From Ochrobactrum vermis (GTDB taxonomy: Bacteria; Pseudomonadota; Alphaproteobacteria; Rhizobiales; Rhizobiaceae), in NCBI RefSeq assembly GCF_002975205.1, contig NZ_PCOC01000002.1:1069001-1133000 (forward strand): DNA of 64,000 bases, given 5' to 3'. Below are positions 47,582-56,562 of this stretch, in pieces (positions within the stretch are counted from its first letter, which is position 1; every line of letters starts with the position of its first letter). The notes under the pieces were generated by a model. The model ran no database searches and was not told the origin of the DNA. It saw nothing but the letters and a program-made list of their open reading frames with translations. The translations under genes and the position numbers were made by a program.

Positions 47582-48343
47582 ATGTTGAAATCAGTTTTGC
47601 TGGCCGGTCTGGCCTCTGTCTTCCTCGCTTTGCCGGTTCAGGCAAAGGAATGGAAAGAAATCCGCATCGCCAGCGAAGGTGCTTATCCTCCATTCAACTA
47701 TATGTCTCCAGACGGCAAGCTTGAAGGTTTCGATCTTGATATCGCGAACGCGCTTTGCGAAGCCATGGAAGCCAAATGCACGATCGTCGCCAATGATTGG
47801 GACGGTATGATCCCAGGTCTGCAGGCCAATAAATTCGATGCGGTTATTGCTTCGATGGCCATTACCGAGGAGCGTGAAAAGCAGGTCGCCTTCACTGAGC
47901 GCTATTACACGACCCCGCTTGCGGTTGTCGTACCGAAGGACACCGATATTACCTCGCTCGATCCATCGGCATTCGATGGAAAGACGGTCGGTGCGCAGGC
48001 TGGCACCACTCAGGGCAACTATGCCGACGACGTTTATGGCAAAGCGGGAGCAGATGTGAAGCTCTACCCGACTGCCGACGAAGCCAATGCCGATCTTGAA
48101 AGTGGCCGTCTGGACGCAATTGCCGCCGACAAATTCCTCGCTGCTGACTGGCTGAAGAAGCAAGGTGGAAACTGCTGCAAATTCCTCGGTGACATTCCTG
48201 GCTCCGAAACCAAGATCGCAGTTGCCCTGCGCAAGGGGGATGACGATCTGCGTGAACAGTTCAATGCCGCGATCAACAAGATCCGTGACAACGGTACCTA
48301 CGAAACGATCCGCAAGAAGTATTTCGATTTCGACATCTATTGA
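47582..48343 (+). CDS. Lysine/arginine/ornithine-type periplasmic binding protein 1 (orphan)
   Basis: A 253-aa family 3 binding protein with signal peptide MLKSVLLAGLASVFLALPVQA, then KEWKEIRIASEGAYPPFN, GFDLDIANALCEAMEAKCTIVANDWDGMIPGLQANKFDAVIASMAITEER as in ArgT/HisJ. AGGAAAG precedes the ATG. No permease or ATPase gene adjoins it; its nearest paralogue is 155 bp downstream. It may feed a transporter encoded elsewhere. Confidence 0.87.
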   Translation: MLKSVLLAGLASVFLALPVQAKEWKEIRIASEGAYPPFNYMSPDGKLEGFDLDIANALCEAMEAKCTIVANDWDGMIPGLQANKFDAVIASMAITEEREKQVAFTERYYTTPLAVVVPKDTDITSLDPSAFDGKTVGAQAGTTQGNYADDVYGKAGADVKLYPTADEANADLESGRLDAIAADKFLAADWLKKQGGNCCKFLGDIPGSETKIAVALRKGDDDLREQFNAAINKIRDNGTYETIRKKYFDFDIY

Positions 48344-48497
48344 TGTGACAAAATTTGCGCCGGACGCCTTCAAATCCTGCTTGCAGTGGAAGGCGACCAG
48401 TGCTTCAGTCTTGGTGAGCGCATGAAAACGGGGCGCTGCCATTCGCAGGGGATACTCTGCCAATTACAACGATAACAAAGCAGTAAGGGGAATAGTT

Positions 48498-49259
48498 ATG
48501 TTGAAAGCCATCCTATTTGCGAGCGTTGCATCTGTAATCGCGGCCTTGCCGGCGCAGGCCAAAGAATGGAAGGAAATCCGCATCGCAACCGAAGGAGCGT
48601 ACCCGCCTTTCAACTTCGTGGCAGCCGATGGGTCTTTGCAAGGCCTTGATGTCGAAATAGCCAATGCTCTGTGCAAGGCGATGGAAGCGAAGTGCACCAT
48701 TGTTGCTAATGATTGGGACGGGATGATTCCAGGTCTGAAAACGAACAAGTTCGATGCGGTCATCGCTTCGATGAGCATCACGGAAGAGCGCAAGAAGGAA
48801 GTCGCCTTCACCGACAAATATTACTCCACGCCGCTTTCGGTTGCCGTGCCAAAGGACAGCCCGATCACATCCTTGGATGCCGAACCCTTCAAGGGCAAAT
48901 CAGTTGGTGCTCAAGGCTCGACGACACAGGGCAACTATGCGGAGGATGTCTACGGCAAGGCTGGTGCTGACGTTAAGCTTTATCCTACTGCCGACGAAGC
49001 CAATGCCGACCTGAAGAATGGGCGACTTGATGCGGTTGTTTCCGACAAGTTCCCGATCTCCGACTGGATTAAGGGCGACGGTGCGGATTGCTGCAAGCTC
49101 ATTGGCGATATTCCTGGAACGCAGACCGATACCGGGATTGCGCTGCGTCAGGGCGATGACGATCTGCGTGAACAATTCAACGCTGCAATCAAGAAAATTC
49201 GCGAAGACGGGACCTATGCCACGATCGTGAAGAAATATTTCGACTTCGACATCTATTGA
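48498..49259 (+). CDS. Lysine/arginine/ornithine-type periplasmic binding protein 2 (orphan, tandem paralogue)
   Basis: Also 253 aa, aligning end to end without gaps with the preceding protein (KEWKEIRIATEGAYPPFN, KCTIVANDWDGMIPGLKTNKFDAVIASMSITEER, both ending KKYFDFDIY). Differences cluster around residues 40-50 and 175-195, which could alter ligand preference. AGGGGAA precedes the ATG and a strong terminator follows. This is a tandem duplication. Confidence 0.87.
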   Translation: MLKAILFASVASVIAALPAQAKEWKEIRIATEGAYPPFNFVAADGSLQGLDVEIANALCKAMEAKCTIVANDWDGMIPGLKTNKFDAVIASMSITEERKKEVAFTDKYYSTPLSVAVPKDSPITSLDAEPFKGKSVGAQGSTTQGNYAEDVYGKAGADVKLYPTADEANADLKNGRLDAVVSDKFPISDWIKGDGADCCKLIGDIPGTQTDTGIALRQGDDDLREQFNAAIKKIREDGTYATIVKKYFDFDIY

Positions 49260-49296
49260 TTGCTTGTAAAAGACACCGCACTTTGCTGTAAGCAAC

Positions 49297-49330
49297 AACG
49301 CGCCGGCTACAATCGGCGCGTTTGTTTTTT
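49297..49330 (+). terminator. Rho-independent terminator after binding protein 2
   Basis: A perfect 9-bp stem AACGCGCCG / CGGCGCGTT with an 8-nt loop, followed by TGTTTTTTG. It lies just before the next gene, whose translation signals begin about 10-20 bp downstream. Confidence 0.88.
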
Positions 49331-49349
49331 GTTTTTGTGGATGCCGGAA

Positions 49350-50600
49350 ATGCCCATTCAGCAGCAAGATGTCATCGTCCTGGGCGCGGGTATTATCGGC
49401 GTATCCACAGCGCTGCATCTGCAGGCGCGCGGCCGTTCGGTTTGCCTGATCGACAGAAGTGAGCCGGGCAATGGCACCAGCTTTGGCAATGCCGGTCTGA
49501 TCGAGCGGTCGAGTGTAATTCCCTATTCCTTCCCGCAAGGCTTTTGGACGCTTGTGCGTTACAGCATGAACCGTCGCTCTGATGTTCGTTATAATCCATT
49601 CTACATACCGAAGATGGCTCGCTGGCTGTTTCAGTACTGGCGGGAATCTTCGCCGGAACGGTTGAAAATTGCTACGAATGCCATGCTGCCTTTGATCGAA
49701 GCGAGCGTTCGCGAGCATGATTCCTTGGTGGCTCAGTCGGGCAGTGAACGGTTGATCCGATCCCAAGGATGGATCGAAGTGTTCCGGTCATCTTCGGCGT
49801 TCGACGCGGCGGTGCGCCGTTTACCCGATTTGCAACGCTTCAAACTGTCCTATGATATTCTGGATGCAGCAGCATTGCGTCAGCGTGAGACATCACTCGG
49901 CGATGTGGCTGGCGGAATTCACTGGCTCGATCCGAAAACTGTTGTGAACCCGGGCGGTTTGGTCAAAGCCTATGCTGACTTGTTTACCGGGAATGGTGGT
50001 ATCTTCGTTCACGGCGATGCTGCGAGCCTGGCGCCGAATGAGAACGGTTGGCAGGTGACAACGGAAGCGGGTGCTGTCCATGCGCGTGATGTTGTCGTCG
50101 CACTCGGTCCGCAATCAGGCCTCATCTTTAGAAAATTTGGGTATCCGATCCCACTCGGAATCAAACGTGGCCATCACCTTCATTTTTCTATGAAGGACGG
50201 TTCGCGGCTTGGTCATACGGTGGTGGATGAAGAAGCTGGCTATGTTCTCGCCCCTATGGTGCAAGGTGTACGTCTATCGACAGGCATCGAATTCGCTTCG
50301 CCCGACGCACCCGCCAATTATATACAGCTTAAGAAAGACGAGAAAATTGCGCGCCAGCTTGTGCCCCAACTGGGCGACGCTGCCGAAACGACGCCCTGGC
50401 TTGGGTTACGTCCTTGCCTGCCTGATATGCGCCCGGTCATTGGTGCCGCGCCAAGGCATAAGGGGTTGTGGTTCAATTTCGGCCATGCGCATCACGGCTT
50501 GACGCTTGGGCCTGCGACAGGGCGGTTGCTCGCCGAGATGCTTGTCGGGGAAGCGACCTTCGTTGACCCGAAGCCCTATTCGGCAGAGCGGTTTTTGTAG
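49350..50600 (+). CDS. DadA-like FAD-dependent D-amino acid dehydrogenase/oxidase
   Basis: 416 aa with the DAO-family FAD loop VIVLGAGIIGVSTALHL near the N-terminus, SFGNAGLIERSSVIPYSFP as in DadA, and the C-terminal LGLRPCLPDMRPVIGAAPRHKGLWFNFGHAHHGLTLGPATG. It should deaminate an amino acid to its keto acid with electrons passed to the respiratory chain. Start 49350 or 49341; neither has a strong ribosome site, and the longer reading to 49260 would cross the terminator. Other amine or sarcosine/hydroxyproline oxidases share the fold. Confidence 0.82.
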   Translation: MPIQQQDVIVLGAGIIGVSTALHLQARGRSVCLIDRSEPGNGTSFGNAGLIERSSVIPYSFPQGFWTLVRYSMNRRSDVRYNPFYIPKMARWLFQYWRESSPERLKIATNAMLPLIEASVREHDSLVAQSGSERLIRSQGWIEVFRSSSAFDAAVRRLPDLQRFKLSYDILDAAALRQRETSLGDVAGGIHWLDPKTVVNPGGLVKAYADLFTGNGGIFVHGDAASLAPNENGWQVTTEAGAVHARDVVVALGPQSGLIFRKFGYPIPLGIKRGHHLHFSMKDGSRLGHTVVDEEAGYVLAPMVQGVRLSTGIEFASPDAPANYIQLKKDEKIARQLVPQLGDAAETTPWLGLRPCLPDMRPVIGAAPRHKGLWFNFGHAHHGLTLGPATGRLLAEMLVGEATFVDPKPYSAERFL

Positions 50601-50709
50601 TTTTATCTAAAAATTTCGCGACAGACTTGTCAGTCACGGTAGGGCGGGGCTATCAATTGGTCCCACTTTCATATCGCGCAGTTGCGAACAATCGATCCGG
50701 AAAATTCTT

Positions 50710-51753
50710 GTGAAAATGAAGCCTTTGGGCCGTACCGGCCTCACTGTCACTGAAATTTGCCTAGGCACCATGACCTGGGGTGTACAGAATACCGAGTCCG
50801 ACGCCCATGAGCAGCTCGACATCGCTTTCGATGCCGGTATCAACTTCATTGATACGGCCGAAGGGTATGCCATTCCCATGAGCCCGGAAAGCTATGGCAA
50901 GACCGAGGCTTATATTGGTAGCTGGCTCAGGAAGTCCGGGAAACGCGACAAGATCGTGTTGGCAAGCAAGATCGCTGGCGGCGGCAGGCAGAAGTGGATT
51001 CGAGATGGTGCCAAACCGAGCCGCGCCAGCGTGCGCGAAGCGGTTGAGAATAGTCTGAAACGGCTTCAGACGGACTATATCGATCTCTATCAGGTTCATT
51101 GGCCGATGCGTGCGCATTACCACTTCGGCCAAAGCTGGAGCTTCGATCCGTCCAATACGGATGGAGCCGCAGAAACCCAACAGATGCGTGACGTTCTGCT
51201 GGGGCTCGGAGACATGGTTCAGGACGGCAAGATCAGGCACATTGGTCTTTCCAATGAGACGGCCTGGGGAACTATGCAGTGGCTTCATCTGGCCGAGCAG
51301 GATGGCCTGCCACGGATAGCCTCGATCCAGAACGAATATAGTCTGTTGCAGCGTCAGTTCGATTTTGACATGGCAGAACTGGCACTCTGCGAAGATGTTG
51401 GATTGCTTGCATATTCGACGCTTGCAGCCGGTGTACTGACTGGGAAATATCTGGGAGGCAAAATGCCGGCTGGCTCACGTGCGGCCATTTCCGAAGGCGG
51501 TATCTGGAGGAACAATGTTCATTCCGAACCGGCAGTTCGCGCTTATATCGATGTTGCAAAAAAGCACGGTCTCGACATCGCCCAGATGGCGATTGCCTTT
51601 ACGTTGACACGCCCGTTTATGACTTCGGCCATCATTGGCGCCACGACCGTCGACCAGTTGAAGACCGATATCGCGGCCCATCAGATCAAGCTGTCGGAAG
51701 ATATCATGGCTGACATCGAGAAGGTCTACCGACAGTATCCGCGTCCTCTTTAA
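50710..51753 (+). CDS. Aldo/keto reductase (Tas family)
   Basis: A 347-aa NADP(H)-dependent reductase with the TIM-barrel family catalytic set: Asp in FIDTAEGY, the Tyr in the same motif, Lys in VLASKIAG and His in YQVHWPM. Cofactor-site segments (STLAAGVLTGKY, AIIGATTVDQL) match the Tas/Gsp69 group. It starts at GTG 50710 or ATG 50716. No operon partner; a shared terminator follows. Physiological substrate unknown. Confidence 0.87.
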   Translation: MKMKPLGRTGLTVTEICLGTMTWGVQNTESDAHEQLDIAFDAGINFIDTAEGYAIPMSPESYGKTEAYIGSWLRKSGKRDKIVLASKIAGGGRQKWIRDGAKPSRASVREAVENSLKRLQTDYIDLYQVHWPMRAHYHFGQSWSFDPSNTDGAAETQQMRDVLLGLGDMVQDGKIRHIGLSNETAWGTMQWLHLAEQDGLPRIASIQNEYSLLQRQFDFDMAELALCEDVGLLAYSTLAAGVLTGKYLGGKMPAGSRAAISEGGIWRNNVHSEPAVRAYIDVAKKHGLDIAQMAIAFTLTRPFMTSAIIGATTVDQLKTDIAAHQIKLSEDIMADIEKVYRQYPRPL

Positions 51754-51775
51754 GCCAAGAAATGACGTTTAAAAG

Positions 51776-51796
51776 AAGCCCGCCAATGGCGGGCTT
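51776..51796. terminator. Bidirectional terminator between two convergent genes
   Basis: A perfect 9-bp stem AAGCCCGCC / GGCGGGCTT with a 3-nt loop. It is flanked by AAAA on the left and TTTTCT on the right, so it has a T-tract on both strands. It serves the aldo/keto reductase (+) and the 2H phosphoesterase (-). Confidence 0.88.
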
Positions 51797-51798
51797 TT

Positions 51799-52317
51799 CT
51801 ATCCGGCAAGATAGATTTCGTGTTTGACAATCCATTGTTCGATTGGCGTTTCGCTTGAGGAACTGACAATCACCATTCGGTCGAAGCGCAGATTGCGGCC
51901 GGTGAGTGACTTTGCCAGGCGAGCCATCTCCGCTTCTCGCGAAGCCTCATCGGCAACGCCATAGGCAAGCGAAACATGTGGGAGGAAAGTCGAGATATCT
52001 TTCTCTCCAGATATGCCCAGTGAATCCTGCTTCAGTGCCATCAGTGCAGGTGTTTTCTGCAATGCAGCGTAGAACGACCGGAAATAGGCCTCGGTTCCCG
52101 TCACGTCTTCAATCTGGACGTCGAGCGGCTTGCGACCGACCGCCAGGCTCAGCACAAGCGGCAGTAGTTCATCTGCTGAGCGTTTCATATCGGGCACGAG
52201 TGTCACATGTGGTTCAAATACCGGCGAAGCGAAGCGGCCGGCCAGTTCTGTGACGATAGATTCAAGGAATCGGAGGTCGTCGCGTGCAGGACGCAACCAG
52301 ACGGAATGGAAACTCAT
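51799..52317 (-). CDS. 2H phosphoesterase superfamily protein (cyclic phosphodiesterase / 2'-5' RNA ligase-like)
   Basis: A 172-aa protein with the paired signature motifs H37-x-T39 (FEPHVTLV) and H114-x-S116 (FLPHVSLAYG), plus SFYAAL between them. This is the pattern of plant/fungal-type cyclic phosphodiesterases (CPDase) that open cyclic phosphates such as ADP-ribose 1'',2''-cyclic phosphate. The ATGA overlap with the LacI gene and shared strand place it last in an ABC importer operon, which is unusual for this family. Substrate unknown. Confidence 0.8.
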   Translation of the reverse strand: MSFHSVWLRPARDDLRFLESIVTELAGRFASPVFEPHVTLVPDMKRSADELLPLVLSLAVGRKPLDVQIEDVTGTEAYFRSFYAALQKTPALMALKQDSLGISGEKDISTFLPHVSLAYGVADEASREAEMARLAKSLTGRNLRFDRMVIVSSSSETPIEQWIVKHEIYLAG

Positions 52318-53393
52318 TGATCTGGCATCCGCCGAATGCTGCGTTCGTTTTTAAGTGGCCTGACGCTGTTGCGCAGAATGAGCGGTAGTTCGAGCATAAT
52401 TGTTCGAGGTGGCGCATTTGGTGTGGCCTGTCGCTCGTCCAACAGTCGGATGATTTCGGAAGAGAGGCGTTCAGCATTCTGATCGAATGTCGTCAGACGA
52501 TAGGCTCCCCAGCGCGCTTCCGTGACATTATCGAAACCGATAACCGAAATATCCTCGGGAATGGAGAGGTTGAAGACGTCACGTGCGCAGTCCATCAGAC
52601 CGAAAGCCATAAGGTCGTTCACACAGAACACGCCTTCGACGCGTTCTCGCTCGCCGAGCAGCAGGGAGGCTGCGCCGTAGCCACCGTCATAATCGGTCAG
52701 GTCGCCGCGTTGGACACTGACGCTCAATCCGAGGATCCTGCCCTTGGCAATAAAGGCTTCCTCACGTTCAACGAGATTGAAGCTGCCGACATTCGACGTT
52801 ATGAGGCCGAGCTTTTTCATGCCTCGCGCCGCGAAAATTTCGACAGCAGTTTCGGCGGCAAGTCGATTGTTGAGATGAATATGATCGGCCCCCTCTTCGG
52901 TTCGCCCGACGAGGATCAAGGTCTGGCCGTTTCGTTGGGCAAGCTCGACAAATGAAGAGGAGGGCATGCCGGAAAGAACCACCGTCGCTTCGGCACGATA
53001 GCGCAGAAGGGTTTCATGGGCGGCGGAGAGGTTTTCCCCGTGCTGGCCGGTCGGAATTAAAACCGGCACGCTGCCGCGTGCTGCAAGTCGACGGGAAAGC
53101 GCTGCAATCTGGCGTGAACGAAAAGGGCTATCCGGGTCTGCGGCAATCATTCCGACGATACGGCTGCGATTTGCGAGAAGACCGCGCGCCAGGTCGTTGA
53201 CCTGATAGCCGAGTTTTTCAGCGGCTTTTAGCACCTTTTCGCGTGTTGCGGGTGACACGCTGGCGCCGGGTGTAAAGGTGCGAGACACGGCGGAACGAGA
53301 CACGCCTGCCTCAAGCGCAACTTCATGCGCGCTGATGAACCGTGGTTGGTTATCCGCACCGTCCTGTTCGTGCTGCGTTTCTTTATCTGGCAT
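52314..53393 (-). CDS. LacI family transcriptional regulator in ABC importer operon
   Basis: 359 aa: helix-turn-helix ISAHEVALEAGVSRSAVSRTFTPGASVSPATREKVLKAAEKLGYQ (about 18-62) and an effector domain (IVGMIAADPDSPFRSRQIAAL, VEGVFCVNDLMAFGLMDCARD, ISVIGFDNVTEARWGAYRLTTFDQ). It starts 1 bp after the permease stop and overlaps the phosphoesterase start. It likely controls this operon through palindromes upstream of the ATPase and the binding-protein genes. Confidence 0.88.
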   Translation of the reverse strand: MPDKETQHEQDGADNQPRFISAHEVALEAGVSRSAVSRTFTPGASVSPATREKVLKAAEKLGYQVNDLARGLLANRSRIVGMIAADPDSPFRSRQIAALSRRLAARGSVPVLIPTGQHGENLSAAHETLLRYRAEATVVLSGMPSSSFVELAQRNGQTLILVGRTEEGADHIHLNNRLAAETAVEIFAARGMKKLGLITSNVGSFNLVEREEAFIAKGRILGLSVSVQRGDLTDYDGGYGAASLLLGERERVEGVFCVNDLMAFGLMDCARDVFNLSIPEDISVIGFDNVTEARWGAYRLTTFDQNAERLSSEIIRLLDERQATPNAPPRTIMLELPLILRNSVRPLKNERSIRRMPDQ

Positions 53394-53394
53394 T

Positions 53395-54207
53395 TTATCG
53401 CCCTACTTTTGAAAGGACATCGGCTCTGAGGAAGCGCTCGACCACAAACATGAAGGCAATTGATGGTACCAGCAATATCAATGCGCTGATTGACGCGATT
53501 TGATAATTGCCGCCGGAGCTCGCTGTATAGAGCAGCAAGGGCAGGGTGGATATATCCGGAGCGCCAACGAAGTAAGTGCCGGTAAATTCGTCGAGTGATT
53601 CAAGAAAGACAAAGATCGCGCTTGCAAGTAGACCAGGTGCGGCGATCGGCAGGGTGATGTTGAAGAAAGTCTTGAGAGCTGAAGCGCCCATTGAACGGGC
53701 CGCTTCTTCAAGCTCGCGATCAATAGCCGAGAACGCCGCCGTGGCGATCCATACAGCATAGACCAGACCATGGGTGACATGCACCAGAACGACGCCAGTG
53801 ATAGTGCCGTTCAGGCCAAACGAATAGAACATTTGTGCGATGTTCACGTAAACGGGCAGGTTTGGAAAAGCCTGCGGTATCAGGAGCGTCAACAGGATCA
53901 GGCCACGAAACGGCAGTTTCAATCGTGCGAGGGCATAACCGGCGGGGATGGCAAGGCCGAGCGAGACGACCACGGTCAGGCCTGCAATAACGACGCTTGT
54001 TGCAAGTGATGAGAGCGCATTGCCACGGGAGGAAAACACATTTGCCCAGAACGAAAATCCATACTGAAGCGGCAGTGTGTGCGGAAAATACCAGCGCTCA
54101 GCCACGGCCCACAGAAGCAGGTTGGCAAGCGGCCCGAAAATCGCAAAGGCGAGCAGGCCAAGCAGGATGCCACGCGGTATCCAGCGCCAATCAATGATAT
54201 TGCTCAT
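53395..54207 (-). CDS. ABC transporter permease 2 (iron/polyamine/phosphonate-like)
   Basis: A 270-aa binding-protein-dependent permease, MetI-like: LREEAA-type loop ELEEAARSMGASALKTFFNITLPIAAPG and six helices. ATGA overlap with permease 1. PotC/ThiP-like importers for small anions or polyamines use this type. Confidence 0.84.
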   Translation of the reverse strand: MSNIIDWRWIPRGILLGLLAFAIFGPLANLLLWAVAERWYFPHTLPLQYGFSFWANVFSSRGNALSSLATSVVIAGLTVVVSLGLAIPAGYALARLKLPFRGLILLTLLIPQAFPNLPVYVNIAQMFYSFGLNGTITGVVLVHVTHGLVYAVWIATAAFSAIDRELEEAARSMGASALKTFFNITLPIAAPGLLASAIFVFLESLDEFTGTYFVGAPDISTLPLLLYTASSGGNYQIASISALILLVPSIAFMFVVERFLRADVLSKVGR

Positions 54208-55028
54208 TGGCCGTGTTCCTTTATGGTCTGGCGGAGGTAAATCCAGGCGACGAGACTGGTCATGAGCAGAGAAATCGTACCCAGCGCGTTTGCGACGCCA
54301 TAATCACCATAGGCGTTGATGCGGAATGCCATGTTTGCGGTAATCATCGTCGGTGATTGGGCGTTGATCATTAACGGCACGGACAAAACGGACATCATGG
54401 TGACAAAGCTCAGTATCAGTCCAACGAGCAAAGTCTGGCGGACTTGGGGGAGAACGATCTCGAGGAGGATGCGCAGCCGCCCTGCACCCAGATTGCGGGC
54501 GGATTCAATAGTGCTGCGATCAATGGACGCCATGGCACCAGCCAGTAGCAGCGTGACAAAAGGCGTCTGTTTCCAGACGAATGCGATCACGATCCCCCGC
54601 CAGTCTAGAAAGCTCATGGCCTGTAGGGGCGTTAGAAACCCTGTTTCGATGAGCAGGCTGTTCATCAATCCGTTCTTGGCAAGGAACGTGCGAAGTATCT
54701 GGCCAACGACGATGAAGGGGATGAAAAGTGGCCACCGATAAAGCCAGCGCAAAACAGTAACAGCGCGCTGGTTGGAGCCGAGTATCAGATAACCGCCGAT
54801 AGCTATAGAAATTAACGCGATCAGCAGCGACGACAGCGTGACGATAACAAAAGTGAAGATGATGTCGCTGGAATAAAGTTCGAATGCTTTGGTGAAGTTG
54901 CCGGTTCCCCATTGACCGGACACATAGAAAGCTCCGGTGATCGCTCCGAAAAGCGGCACGATGAACAGCAACAGGACGATCGCAAGTGCGGGCGCGACAA
55001 GAAGAATACCCGTCAGTCGATGCGACAT
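54204..55028 (-). CDS. ABC transporter permease 1 (iron/polyamine/phosphonate-like)
   Basis: 274 aa beginning MSHRLTGILLVAPALAIVLLLF, with the loop STIESARNLGAGRLRILLEIVLPQVRQT. ATG 55028 has AGG six to eight bases upstream; the longer opening to 55136 is not family-like. It pairs with the following permease. Confidence 0.83.
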   Translation of the reverse strand: MSHRLTGILLVAPALAIVLLLFIVPLFGAITGAFYVSGQWGTGNFTKAFELYSSDIIFTFVIVTLSSLLIALISIAIGGYLILGSNQRAVTVLRWLYRWPLFIPFIVVGQILRTFLAKNGLMNSLLIETGFLTPLQAMSFLDWRGIVIAFVWKQTPFVTLLLAGAMASIDRSTIESARNLGAGRLRILLEIVLPQVRQTLLVGLILSFVTMMSVLSVPLMINAQSPTMITANMAFRINAYGDYGVANALGTISLLMTSLVAWIYLRQTIKEHGQ

Positions 55029-55162
55029 TCGAAACCTCATGAAATATGGGAGTGCCGGACACGCTCGTGGTGCTTTGATTACGTATCCGGCATCGACTTC
55101 GAAGTGCTCTGGCTGGAAACAATTTTGCTGAAGCACTTCGATAGAAGGCAGGATTGTCGGGC

Positions 55163-56296
55163 TTAATTGCCGACCTGACGCTCGTAAGCTTCCAGAATCG
55201 CGGTGTTATAAGGTGCGATCGGGAAAGGCTTGCCGTATTTCGCAAGGTCATCCGGCGAAATATCGGTGAAAAGCTTGTTCCAGGTGTCGTTATCCAGCTC
55301 TGCCTTAACATGGTCGGCGTCAATGCCTGGATACCAGTTGAACCGTTTCACGATACCTTCGGCCTGCACTTTCGGGCTAGTCGCCAAAGCAACGAATTTT
55401 TCGGCAAGTTCCTTATGCGCACTCTTTTCTGGGATCACATAATGCATCGGCTGGCCGGGCATGCCGGGAGCGGGCAGGACAAGTTTCATTTCTGGCGGAA
55501 GCTGACCATTTGCCTTCCATGAATAGAACATGTCGACCCAGACCGGTCCCATCGAAATCTCGCCGCGGCTCAACATGTCGAGCGTGCCAGCATTTCCAGG
55601 GGTGAGGGTGGCATTTTTTGTGAAGTCCTTGAGCGAGGCAAATGCCTTGTCCCAGTTTTTCTCTGCGCCTTCTTCGAACGGACCATTCATCAGCTTGTCT
55701 GCATCGCCGCCATAAGCGTAGATCCAACCCATGACGAAACTCACGCCCGACGCACCACCTTTGATGCCATTATACCCGAACTGCTTCGGGTTTTCTTTGG
55801 CCCATGTGACGAGCTCATCGTAGCTCTTCGGCGGATTGGCGACGAGGGCTGGATTGTATGCAAGTGCTGTCTGGCTGTTGAACATCGGCATGACATAACC
55901 GTCGACATCCGTGCCAAGTGCCATTTTTGCATTATCGCGCGTCACCAGCTTGCCACTGTCGATTTTGCTGCGGTAGTTTTCGAGGAACTTGGCCGTTACC
56001 ATCGGTCCGGCAAACTTCTCGTGGACCACAGCGACGTCGGTATCCCATTTTTCCACGCCGGCCTTGGACTGGGCTTCGAAACGTTCAAGAATCTTTTGCG
56101 AACCTGCATCGCCAGGGCCTGTTCCGACGACGCGAACAGTCGTTCCTGGGTTTTCCTTCTCGAACAAAGGTCCAAGATACTGATTGATATAGTCGACCAT
56201 ATTCTGATCGCCTGCCGTAAGGACAGTAAGGTCATCAGCGGCGGCTGGTGCTACGGTGAGGCCTATCGCCATCGCCGCGTTCAGGATAGTTCTCAT
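55163..56296 (-). CDS. Periplasmic binding protein of the ABC importer with 2H phosphoesterase
   Basis: A 377-aa family 1-type binding protein: signal peptide MRTILNAAMAIGLTVAPAAA, then DDLTVLTAGDQNMVDYINQYLGPLFEKENPGTTVRVVGTG. The overall pattern is that of AfuA/PotD/PhnS-like proteins. ATG 56296 follows AGGAG. A 15-bp palindrome lies about 20 bp upstream. The 266-bp gap to the ATPase gene suggests an internal promoter. Ligand unknown. Confidence 0.82.
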   Translation of the reverse strand: MRTILNAAMAIGLTVAPAAADDLTVLTAGDQNMVDYINQYLGPLFEKENPGTTVRVVGTGPGDAGSQKILERFEAQSKAGVEKWDTDVAVVHEKFAGPMVTAKFLENYRSKIDSGKLVTRDNAKMALGTDVDGYVMPMFNSQTALAYNPALVANPPKSYDELVTWAKENPKQFGYNGIKGGASGVSFVMGWIYAYGGDADKLMNGPFEEGAEKNWDKAFASLKDFTKNATLTPGNAGTLDMLSRGEISMGPVWVDMFYSWKANGQLPPEMKLVLPAPGMPGQPMHYVIPEKSAHKELAEKFVALATSPKVQAEGIVKRFNWYPGIDADHVKAELDNDTWNKLFTDISPDDLAKYGKPFPIAPYNTAILEAYERQVGN

Positions 56297-56316
56297 GAAA
56301 GGACTCCTGTCTGAAA

Positions 56317-56331
56317 CCGGAATTTCCGGTA
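56317..56331. promoter_or_regulatory. Perfect palindrome ACCGGAATTTCCGGT upstream of the binding-protein gene
   Basis: Seven-base perfect arms around one central base, 21 bp before the ATG of the binding-protein gene, close to the expected transcript start. A candidate operator for the LacI protein encoded in the same operon, or a leader hairpin. Confidence 0.4.
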
Positions 56332-56562
56332 TTATGTTGAATGCAGATGCGGTGCATCCGGTGGTGGCTATCGGGAACGGTGCATCTACGGGCACGGAAC
56401 TGTCCGCAGAATGGATTTCGAAACGGGCTTTCCCTGTATTAGGTACGATAGAAAATGGGATCAGCGTGCACAGCTGTGCATAATAAGATGTGACGCGAAC
56501 GCATATTTTGCCGATCCATACTCTCCTTCATTTCAGGGCGCATCGTATGTGTCGCCAGCGAA

